DNA from: Kribbella aluminosa
GTDB lineage: Bacteria; Actinomycetota; Actinomycetes; Propionibacteriales; Kribbellaceae
Length of the DNA stretch: 64,000 bases
Assembly: GCF_017876295.1 (NCBI RefSeq)
Contig: NZ_JAGINT010000001.1
Span: forward strand, 2,046,001 to 2,110,000
Reading direction: 5' to 3'
Both the position numbers and the translations under genes were made by a program. Every line of letters starts with the position of its first letter. Position 1 is the first letter of the stretch. Under the pieces are notes generated by a model. It ran no database searches. It worked only from the letters and a program-made list of their open reading frames with translations, and was not told where the DNA came from. Shown here in pieces: positions 18,328 to 25,238 of this stretch.

Positions 18328-19344
18328 GTGGCTCAAACAGACCGAATCCCCAGCCGACCGACCACAGCCGGAAAACCGACCGGCTCCGGACCACCGGGTA
18401 CAGCTACGGACAGTGGTGGAACGACGGCCAAGCCGCTCTCGTGGTGGGCACGCGCCAGACGGGACAAGGTCCTGCTGCTGATGGCTCTGCCCGGGCTGGC
18501 GCTGCTGCTGTTGTTCCACTACCTGCCGTTGCTCGGGAACCTGATCGCGTTCCAGGAGTACCTGCCGTTCGTCCCGCTCGGCCGCAGCGCCTGGGTCGGG
18601 CTGGACAACTTCGCGGTGATCTTCAACGGCGACGCGGAGTTCCTCAACGCACTCAAGAACACGCTGCTGATCACGCTGGTCCAGGTGGTCTTCGTGTTCC
18701 CGGCGCCGATCGCGCTCGCGCTGCTGCTGAACAGCCTGCTGTCCGAGCGGATCAAGCGCGTCGTGCAGTCGGTGCTGTACCTGCCGCACTTCCTGTCCTG
18801 GGTGATCGTGATCGCGATCTTCCAGCAGATCCTCGGCGGCAGCGGCCTGATCAACAACTTCCTGCGCTCGCACGGGATGGGCACGATCGACTTCCTCGGC
18901 AACCCGGACGGGTTCATCGCGCTGCTCAGCAGCCAGGTGATCTGGAGGGACACAGGGTGGGGGACGATCCTGTTCCTGGCCGCGCTGACCCAGATCGATC
19001 CCGGGTTGTACGAGGCTGCGCGGGTCGACGGCGCCTCCCGGTGGCGGCAACTGTGGCACGTCACCGTGCCTGGTATCCGTGGGCTGATCATCCTGCTGCT
19101 GATCCTGCGGCTCGGCGACTCGCTGACCGTCGGGTTCGAGCAGATCATCCTGCAGCAGAACCTGGTCGGACGGCCGGCGAGCGAAGTACTCGACACGTAC
19201 GTCTACAACAACGGCGTACTGGCCGGGCAATGGGGCGTGTCCGCCGCGGTGGGCCTGGTGAAGGGCCTGGTCGGCGTCGCCCTGGTGATCGGCGCCAACA
19301 AGATCGCCCACATCTTCGGCGAGGCGGGGGTGTACCAGAAATGA
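18328..19344 (+). CDS. ABC transporter permease, LplB/YtcO type
   Basis: A 338-residue permease with a 50-residue polar N-tail rich in Thr, Pro and Gly before the first helix (VLLLMALPGLALLLLFHYLPLLG). The EAA loop is EAARVDGASRWRQLWHVTVP near residue 235. The LplB/YtcO group imports complex oligosaccharides, often pectin-, xylan- or host-glycan-derived, and pairs with large binding lipoproteins like the one at 20228. The GTG at 18328 was chosen because GGGAG is 6 bases upstream; no better start exists before the first helix. Translationally coupled to the next gene by ATGA. Confidence 0.87.
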   Translation: MAQTDRIPSRPTTAGKPTGSGPPGTATDSGGTTAKPLSWWARARRDKVLLLMALPGLALLLLFHYLPLLGNLIAFQEYLPFVPLGRSAWVGLDNFAVIFNGDAEFLNALKNTLLITLVQVVFVFPAPIALALLLNSLLSERIKRVVQSVLYLPHFLSWVIVIAIFQQILGGSGLINNFLRSHGMGTIDFLGNPDGFIALLSSQVIWRDTGWGTILFLAALTQIDPGLYEAARVDGASRWRQLWHVTVPGIRGLIILLLILRLGDSLTVGFEQIILQQNLVGRPASEVLDTYVYNNGVLAGQWGVSAAVGLVKGLVGVALVIGANKIAHIFGEAGVYQK

Positions 19345-20231
19345 GTGTTCAGGGAATTGATGACGGTCCTGCGACCTCGTCACGGGTGATCAAAGGCGTC
19401 GTACTGCTGGTCTGCTGTGCGGTCGTCGTCGTGCCGTTCCTCGGCGTGATCTCGACGAGCGTCGCGAGCCAGCGACACGTCACGAACTCCGGCGGGTTCG
19501 TGCTCTGGCCGGACGGGCTGAACTGGGACGCGTACAAGGCGATCTTCAACGGCGGCGTGGTCCAGCGGGCGCTCGGGATCAGCGTGGTGGTCGCGGCCGG
19601 CGGCACGCTGGTCAGCCTGGCCGGGTCGACCATGCTGGCGTACGCGCTCAGCCGGCGCGGCTCGTTCGGGCAGCGGCCGATCCTGCTGATCGTGCTGTTC
19701 AGCCTGCTGTTCAGCCCGGGGCTGATCCCGAACTACCTGGTGGTGAAGGAGTTCGGGCTGCTCGACTCGTTGCTGGCGCTGATCCTGCCGACGGCGATCA
19801 GCGGGTTCAACGTGATCGTGCTGCGCTCGTTCTTCATGGGCATCCCGGACTCGGTGCTCGACTCGGCCCGCGTCGACGGAGCCGGCGACTTCCGGATCTT
19901 CTGGTCGATCGTGCTGCCGCTGTCGAAGGCGGTGCTCGCGGTCGTCGGGCTGTTCTACGCGGTCGGGTACTGGAACGCGTTCTTCAACGCGATGCTCTAC
20001 ATCAACGACACCTCGAAATGGCCGCTGCAGCTGGTACTGCGGACGTACGTCATCAACAACACCGAGCTGAGCAGCGGGGACCTCGGCGGCGCGGCGGCCG
20101 ACCAGCTGCCGCCGCAGGAGTCGATCCAGATGGCGATCCTGGTGGTGTCGCTGGTGCCGATCCTGATCGTGTACCCGTTCCTGCAACGGCACTTCGCCAA
20201 GGGCATGCTGACCGGGGCGGTGAAGGGATGA
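19341..20231 (+). CDS. ABC transporter permease, LplC/YtcP type
   Basis: A 296-residue second permease of the second importer. First helix IKGVVLLVCCAVVVVPFLGVI; then FVLWPDGLNWDAYKAIF as in YtcP; EAA-like loop DSARVDGAGDFRIFWSIVLP near residue 190; C-terminal QRHFAKGMLTGAVKG is the family's usual ending. Start and stop both overlap neighbours by ATGA, so permease-permease-lipoprotein are made in step. Confidence 0.88.
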   Translation: MSVQGIDDGPATSSRVIKGVVLLVCCAVVVVPFLGVISTSVASQRHVTNSGGFVLWPDGLNWDAYKAIFNGGVVQRALGISVVVAAGGTLVSLAGSTMLAYALSRRGSFGQRPILLIVLFSLLFSPGLIPNYLVVKEFGLLDSLLALILPTAISGFNVIVLRSFFMGIPDSVLDSARVDGAGDFRIFWSIVLPLSKAVLAVVGLFYAVGYWNAFFNAMLYINDTSKWPLQLVLRTYVINNTELSSGDLGGAAADQLPPQESIQMAILVVSLVPILIVYPFLQRHFAKGMLTGAVKG

Positions 20232-21841
20232 GCCCGATCAGCAGAAGGACGCTCCTCGGCGGGTCGCTGGCTGCGGCGGCCGTCGGGCTGACCGGCTGCT
20301 CGACGGTGACCAGGTCGACCGACATCGCCGCGTTGAACAAGCCGGTCGAGTTGCCGACGTACAAGCGTTTCGACGGGCCGAAGCCGGATCTGCCGCGGAG
20401 CCATCCGCTGATGCCGGACTGCTTCTACCGGTTCCCGGAGCATCCGGCGAAGGTGACCAGTGGTACGCCGGGGGACGGGCACAAGGTGACCGGTTCGACG
20501 TTGACGTCGAACCCGATCCCGCCGACGGCGGACCGCAACCCGTACTGGCAGGAGCTCAACCGGCGGCTCGGTGTGCCGCTCGAGCTGAACATCACGGCGG
20601 CGACCGACTACTCCAACAAGTTCGCCACGGCGGTCGCGGGTGACACGTTGGGCGATGTGTTCAACGTGGACGGCGGGTTCGCGTACCTGCCGCAGTTCCT
20701 GGAGGCGCGGGCGCAGGACCTGACCGAGTACCTGTCCGGCGACGCGATCCTCGAGTACCCGTTCCTGGCGAACGCGCCGCAGGCGTCATGGCGCGGGTGC
20801 GTGTACTCCGGCGGTATCCGCGCCGTACCGATCCAGCGCGGGATCATGTCGTCGAACACGCTGCTGGCCCGGCAGGATCTGCTGGACCAGCTCGGCGTCG
20901 AGCTCGGGTCGCCGACCGTCGACGACCTGCAGAAGGTGGCGAAGGCGGTCACCGACGGGACGAAGAACCGGTGGGGTTTCGCGGTGCCGCCGACCGCGGC
21001 GGTCAGCGCGATGCTTGGTCTGCCCAATGGTTGGGAGGTGCGCGACGGGAAGCTCGTGCACAGCCGGGAGCTGCCGGAGCACAAGGAGATGCTGGCGATC
21101 ACCCGGCAGATGGTGAAGGACGGCGTGATCCATCCGGACGGCGTCGCGAAGAACAACCAGAAGGTGTGGTTCACGCAGGGGTCGGCGGTGATGACGCAGG
21201 ACACGTACTCGTCGATCCAGAGCTTCTACCGACGGGCGACCGACCAGTCGTTCAGCATCTCGATCCCGGTACCGCGGGCCGCGGACGGGAAGGTCGGCCG
21301 GGTCCTGCTCGGGTCCCCGAACAACTCCATCGCCGCGATCCGCCCGGGGCCTCCGGCGCGGATCAAGACGTTGCTGCGGATCCTCAACTGGTTCGCGGCG
21401 CCGTTCGGGACGGAGGAGTACCTGTTCCGGAAGTTCGGTCTGCCTGGGCGGCACTACACGCTGAACGGCAGCGACCCGGTCCTCACCAAGGACGGCGGGA
21501 GTGAGGTCTGCCTCGGCGAGTTCCCGATCCAGTACCTCGCCGACGGGCCGTACCCGGCGTACTTCCCGGGCCACCCCGAGGCGGTCGACACGGCGTACAA
21601 CCATTTCAAGGCGGTCCTGCCGACGGCGATCATGCCGCCGACGTACGGCCTGTACTCACCCACCCAGTCCACCAAGGGCAAGATCCTCGACACCCGGATG
21701 GATTCCCTCACCAAGGACATCCAGCTAGGCCGAGCCGACCTCAACTCCTGGGACGAAGCCGTCGCCAACTACCGCAAGTCCGGCGCCGACGCCATCCGCA
21801 ACGAACTGGAACAAGCCCTCGCCATCAAGGGCGAAAAATAA
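20228..21841 (+). CDS. large substrate-binding lipoprotein of the YtcQ/LipO type
   Basis: A 537-residue binding protein with both a twin-arginine-like RR (ISRRTLLGGSL) and a lipobox, GLTGC, so it is exported and lipid-anchored at Cys about residue 23. Mature sequence: NPYWQELNRRLGVPLELN, DVFNVDGGF, and NNSIAAIRPGPPARIKTLLRILNWFAAPFGTEEY near 370, all typical of the large binding proteins paired with LplB/LplC permeases. ATGA overlap with the upstream permease gives the start. The 3' end is very C/A-rich. It delivers the second island substrate, probably a larger oligosaccharide than the first importer's. Confidence 0.87.
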   Translation: MSPISRRTLLGGSLAAAAVGLTGCSTVTRSTDIAALNKPVELPTYKRFDGPKPDLPRSHPLMPDCFYRFPEHPAKVTSGTPGDGHKVTGSTLTSNPIPPTADRNPYWQELNRRLGVPLELNITAATDYSNKFATAVAGDTLGDVFNVDGGFAYLPQFLEARAQDLTEYLSGDAILEYPFLANAPQASWRGCVYSGGIRAVPIQRGIMSSNTLLARQDLLDQLGVELGSPTVDDLQKVAKAVTDGTKNRWGFAVPPTAAVSAMLGLPNGWEVRDGKLVHSRELPEHKEMLAITRQMVKDGVIHPDGVAKNNQKVWFTQGSAVMTQDTYSSIQSFYRRATDQSFSISIPVPRAADGKVGRVLLGSPNNSIAAIRPGPPARIKTLLRILNWFAAPFGTEEYLFRKFGLPGRHYTLNGSDPVLTKDGGSEVCLGEFPIQYLADGPYPAYFPGHPEAVDTAYNHFKAVLPTAIMPPTYGLYSPTQSTKGKILDTRMDSLTKDIQLGRADLNSWDEAVANYRKSGADAIRNELEQALAIKGEK

Positions 21842-22164
21842 GAGCTGACAGGTGCCGTCTCCGAAGGACAAGAACTAACAGGTGCGGTCTACGGGAGTTA
21901 AGAGCTGACACGGGAAGCCTGTACGCCTACCCCGGTCCCGCGCCGGGGTAGGCGGCCGCGAGCTGCATGAGCCCACAGTATGTGTGGCTGCACCACTGGA
22001 CGCATACCGCGTGAGGACGTACTGCGTGAACCTGCAGTACGTGTGTCTGCGCCGCCGGACGCGGGCTGGGTGAGCACGTAGGACGTAAGCCGGCACCCCG
22101 GACGCGCGGAGTTGGCGCGTGCTCTGTGAATCCGCGCCAGCGGTTCTCGCGCGGTGGGGTGGTT
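21842..22164. other. 323-bp intergenic region made of degenerate repeats
   Basis: No gene seen. Just past the lipoprotein stop, three short copies of AAGAGCTGACAGGTGC-like sequence occur near 21840, 21870 and 21898. These are followed by a two-unit 59-bp degenerate tandem repeat (21977-22094). The last 70 bases lead into the converging SGNH hydrolase stop. Confidence 0.6.
21977..22094. repeat. two 59-bp degenerate direct repeats related to intergenic family at 25 and 60 kb
   Basis: Unit A starts at 21977 and unit B at 22036; both begin AGTAYGTGTG and share CTGC..C...GGACGC and GTGAG.ACGTA. CAGTACGTGTGTCTGCGCC in unit B resembles the left half of the palindrome at 59997-60096. Confidence 0.65.
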
Positions 22165-23418
22165 CTACTTGCAGCGGAGGGAGTCCAAGTTGGGGGCTTG
22201 GCCCATTGCCTGGTTTCCGGCGTCGTTCGGGTGCAGCCCGTCGCCTCCGTCGTACGCCGGTGCCAAGCGGGACGGGTCCGCCGGGTCCCGGGTCGCGGCG
22301 TCGAAGTCCGCGACCCCGTCGAACTCGCGGCTCGTACGGATGAAAGTGTTGACCGCTTGGCGGACGGCTTCCTTCTCAGGGGTGTAGACGAAGGAGCTGC
22401 CCATCGGGGTCAGGGTTCCGCCGACGATGCACCGGCCGGCTGCGTGCACCCGGGCGATCAGCTGGCGGTAGCCGGAGATGAGCTGGCCCGTGGTGGCGCC
22501 GGCGTAGATGTCGTTGATGCCTTCCAGTACCAGCACCGTGCGTACGCCGGGCTTCGTCAGCACGTCCTTGTCCAGCCGCGCCAGCGCACTCGCCCCGGCG
22601 CTGCCCGCCTTCGCGACCCCGCCCAGGACCCGGTTCCCGGAGATGCCCTCGTTGGAGATCGCGAGCCGCCGCGGCTCCGGCAGTTTCGCGTACCGGCCGG
22701 CGAGGATGTCCGGCCAGCGCCGGTTGGTGTCGATCGTCGTACCGACCGACGACGTGATCGAGTCGCCCAGCGTCGCGACGGTTTCCACCTGCTGCGAGGC
22801 GTCGACGATCGCCGCGTTCACGAAGTACCAGGCCGCGGATTCCGTCTGGTACGCCGTACCCGACTCGTCGGCTGCGTGATCACCCGATGTCGACTTGTAG
22901 CTGTGCTGCATCGCCCGGTTGTGTGCGGTGATGACGCCCGTCGTCCCGACCACGTGCAGGCTGACGGTCAGACTCGTCAGCGCGGGCACCGCCCCGGGCA
23001 GCGGATCGCTGATCGCCATCGCGCCCGGCGGAATCGTCACCGCCGTACTCCCGCCGAACGTCAACCGCCGGCTCGACCCCGGCAGCACACTCGCCCCGGT
23101 CGCCTGGCGCCCGACGTACACCGAGTCCGTCACCAGCGGCTGATCACCGTTCGCGTTCGAGATCCGGATCCGCAGATCCTTCCCGCCGACGCTCGTCCGC
23201 AGCACGTTCCGCACCGTCAGGTCGCTCAAAGTCCCACCGGCGACGTCGTCCGCCGCACCCCACGTCGTCACCAGCGCACCACCACCACGACCGCCGGCTC
23301 CGTCACCAGCACCAGTCGTCGCTCCATCGCCGGGAGCGGCCGCCACCAGGCCCGCCGTACCCACCACCGTCACCAGCAAACTCGCGCCCATCCGGCGCCA
23401 TGTCATCGTCATACGCAT
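22165..23418 (-). CDS. secreted SGNH/GDSL hydrolase
   Basis: A 417-residue exported esterase-type hydrolase. Signal peptide MRMTMTWRRMGASLLVTVVG. SGNH blocks: LGDSITSS (nucleophile Ser, near residue 215), GISGNR (Gly), EGINDI (Asn), and DGLHPN at the C-terminus (Asp/His). The first 180 residues form a beta domain of the kind seen in two-domain actinobacterial GDSL enzymes. The enzymes deacylate polysaccharides, lipids or plant esters; the substrate here is unknown, though the adjacent polysaccharide island makes glycan deacetylation plausible. The ATG at 23418 was chosen over an upstream ATG because GGAGGTGAC lies 3 to 4 bases ahead. A LacI-type operator sits 26 bases upstream. Confidence 0.88.
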   Translation of the reverse strand: MRMTMTWRRMGASLLVTVVGTAGLVAAAPGDGATTGAGDGAGGRGGGALVTTWGAADDVAGGTLSDLTVRNVLRTSVGGKDLRIRISNANGDQPLVTDSVYVGRQATGASVLPGSSRRLTFGGSTAVTIPPGAMAISDPLPGAVPALTSLTVSLHVVGTTGVITAHNRAMQHSYKSTSGDHAADESGTAYQTESAAWYFVNAAIVDASQQVETVATLGDSITSSVGTTIDTNRRWPDILAGRYAKLPEPRRLAISNEGISGNRVLGGVAKAGSAGASALARLDKDVLTKPGVRTVLVLEGINDIYAGATTGQLISGYRQLIARVHAAGRCIVGGTLTPMGSSFVYTPEKEAVRQAVNTFIRTSREFDGVADFDAATRDPADPSRLAPAYDGGDGLHPNDAGNQAMGQAPNLDSLRCK

Positions 23419-23443
23419 CAAGTCACCTCCGAATACCTGCACA

Positions 23444-23457
23444 TGCAATCGTTTGCA
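23444..23457 (-). promoter_or_regulatory. LacI-family operator upstream of SGNH hydrolase
   Basis: TGCAATCGTTTGCA has perfect TGCAA/TTGCA arms around a CG-containing centre, the classical LacI/CcpA-like half-site layout. Its position just 5' of the SGNH gene suggests repression lifted by a sugar inducer. No cognate LacI gene is in this window. Confidence 0.65.
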
Positions 23458-23539
23458 CAGATTCCGTCGCCGAACGGTCACCTACACGAGCCGAACGGCA
23501 CGTGTGCAAGCTCGACAGACATCCCAGGAGCTAAGGGTG

Positions 23540-24787
23540 TCAAGCTGCGAGCAATTCGGCCTGTTGTGACCAGGCGGTTGTTTCGTTGTAGGGGGTGCTG
23601 GTTTTGAGGCAGCCGTGGAGGATGCCGACGAGCCGGTTGGCGAGTTGGCGCAGGGCGGGGTTGTGTTCGGCTCCGCGGGCTCGTTGTTTGTCGTAGTAGG
23701 CGCGGGCTCCGGGCGAGGTGTTGAGCGCGGAGAAGGCCTGGGTCATGAGGGCGTCGATGAGCCGGTCGTTGTGCACGTAGCGGGCCAGGGCGACCTTCTT
23801 CTTGCCCGAGGAGATGGTGATCGGGCTGGTCGCGGCGTAGTTCTTGCGGGCTTTGGCCGAGGCGTACCGTTCGGGGTCGTCGCCGAACTCTGCGAGCACC
23901 CGGGCGCCGAGGATCGGTCCCAGCCCGGGCTGGGACACGATGATCTCAGCGGCCGGGTGCCGGCCAAAATGTGCCTCCACCTGGCCCTGCAGCGTCGTGA
24001 CCTGCTCATCGAGGACGACCAGGACCGCGACCAGCGCGCGGGTCGAGGCGGCGTAGGCGGCAGTCACCACGGCAGGCTGGCCGAGGTGCTCGGCGCGCAG
24101 CGCGGCCCGGATCCGCGCGGCCCTGCCGTCGATGCCGTCGATCTTGCGGCGCCGGGCGTGTTTGAGCGCCGCGGTGATCTGCGCGGTGGTCAGCCGGGCC
24201 GCAGACGCCGGGTCGGGGGCCTTGGCCAGTAGTTCGAGGGTGTCGGGCGCGTCGAGGTCGGCGAAGGCTTCCAGCGCGGCGGGGAAGTACTCGCGCAGCG
24301 CGTGCCGCAGCCGCTGCGTGGTGCGGGTCCGTTCCCAGATCAGTGTCTTGTGCATCCGGGTGACGACCTTGATCGCCTCGGCCCCGGCGCTGTCACCGGC
24401 CACCGTGCGCAGCTGGTGGGAATCGGTGCGGACCATGTCGGCCAGCACGTGCGCGTCGCCCGCGTCGCTCTTGGCGCCCGACACCGCATGCCGTTTGCGG
24501 TACGCCTTCGCCTGCAACGGGTTCACCGCGAACACCTGGTAGCCCGCGGCCACCAACGCGGCCACCCACGGCCCCCGATCGGTCTCGATCCCGACCACCA
24601 CCTCGACCTCGTCCAGATCGGCATCGGGATCAACAGCGGCGAACTGCTCGGCCAGCAGCGCGTGCAGCCGGGCCATCCCCACCATCCCCTCGGGCAGCCG
24701 CGCCTTGGCCAGCACCCGCCCGGCCGGGTCCATCACCTCCACATCGTGATGCGCCTCGGCCCAGTCATCACCCACGAACAACTTCAC
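23540..24787 (-). CDS. IS110-family transposase (DEDD recombinase)
   Basis: A 415-residue full-length recombinase. N-terminal RuvC-like DEDD domain: Asp in VGDDWAEAHHDV, Glu in VGIETDRGPW, two Asp in SGAKSDAGDAHVLADM (near residue 125). C-terminal Tnp_20 domain: SQPGLGPILGARVLAEFGD and KNYAATSPITISSGKKK carrying the conserved Ser, then NPALRQLANRLVGILHGCL. No internal damage, so potentially active. The GTG at 24787 is preferred to an upstream ATG because GGGAGAAC lies 5 bases ahead and the family's VGxD motif follows at once. That ribosome site sits in one arm of a 9-bp inverted repeat (24791-24799 / 24836-24844), which could limit expression. Confidence 0.92.
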   Translation of the reverse strand: MKLFVGDDWAEAHHDVEVMDPAGRVLAKARLPEGMVGMARLHALLAEQFAAVDPDADLDEVEVVVGIETDRGPWVAALVAAGYQVFAVNPLQAKAYRKRHAVSGAKSDAGDAHVLADMVRTDSHQLRTVAGDSAGAEAIKVVTRMHKTLIWERTRTTQRLRHALREYFPAALEAFADLDAPDTLELLAKAPDPASAARLTTAQITAALKHARRRKIDGIDGRAARIRAALRAEHLGQPAVVTAAYAASTRALVAVLVVLDEQVTTLQGQVEAHFGRHPAAEIIVSQPGLGPILGARVLAEFGDDPERYASAKARKNYAATSPITISSGKKKVALARYVHNDRLIDALMTQAFSALNTSPGARAYYDKQRARGAEHNPALRQLANRLVGILHGCLKTSTPYNETTAWSQQAELLAA

Positions 24788-24990
24788 TAAGTTCTCCCGC
24801 TCTCGATCAAGCCAGTCACCCGCAGGCAAGCCGGTCGGGAGAACCATCAGCGACCTAATGAAGCAGTACTCACGGCAACCCACCACACAGCACGGCGGGG
24901 CCAGGCACGACATCCCATCAGCGATCAACTCTCCCGGTCACCGGCAGGGGCACGCTCTGTCGACAGGACTCAAAGTCCAGGACGTATAGA
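24788..24990 (-). ncRNA. candidate IS110 bridge-RNA region
   Basis: Inference from family biology: IS110-group elements make a structured guide RNA from the noncoding end upstream of the recombinase gene. Here that end contains a 9-bp perfect inverted repeat (GTTCTCCCG 24791-24799 with CGGGAGAAC 24836-24844) and a GGACT/AGTCC hairpin at 24977-24989. Internal loops that would match target and donor could not be assigned without the exact element ends. Confidence 0.35.
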
Positions 24991-25056
24991 GTGCTCACCC
25001 ACCGGCGGCCTACCAGCTACCGAGTCTGCCCGACGGCGACCCGATAACTCTCATTA

Positions 25057-25146
25057 GGACGTATCCGTCCATCGCGGCCGCTTGCACGCCTGGCACACGG
25101 GCCGGCCGCGGCACGGTGCGCGTATGTCCTGTCGAGCTTGCACAAG
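25057..25146. repeat. intergenic palindromic repeat, copy 2 of 3
   Basis: Left arm GGACGTATCCGTC, middle GCACGCCTGGC, right part GCGTATGTCCTGTCGAGCTTGCACAAG. The order and spacing match the element at 59997-60096 (ACGTATACGTC, TACGCCTGGC, GCGTATACGTACTGTTGAGCTGCACAAG). It fills most of the gap between the insertion sequence and the helicase gene; nothing else is evident between 24991 and 25238. Confidence 0.65.
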
Positions 25147-25238
25147 CTCTCCTTCGTACGCAGTGCTGCGGGAGGACACGCTCACCGGTGGGACCCGGCG
25201 GAGTTGGCGGGTTGGCTGTTCGGGGACAATGGGTGGTG

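Larger units (their letters stand above)
23518..24990 (-). mobile_element. IS110-family insertion sequence (ends not resolved)
   Basis: Contains the transposase gene plus about 200 bp of noncoding DNA 5' of it, as expected for the IS110 group, whose 5' noncoding end encodes a guide (bridge) RNA. GACATCCCA occurs at 23518-23526 and again at 24909-24917 and could mark ends or flanking copies. The GGACTCAAAGTCC palindrome at 24977-24989 could alternatively lie near the right end. No long terminal inverted repeats, as is normal for this family. Confidence 0.55.
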
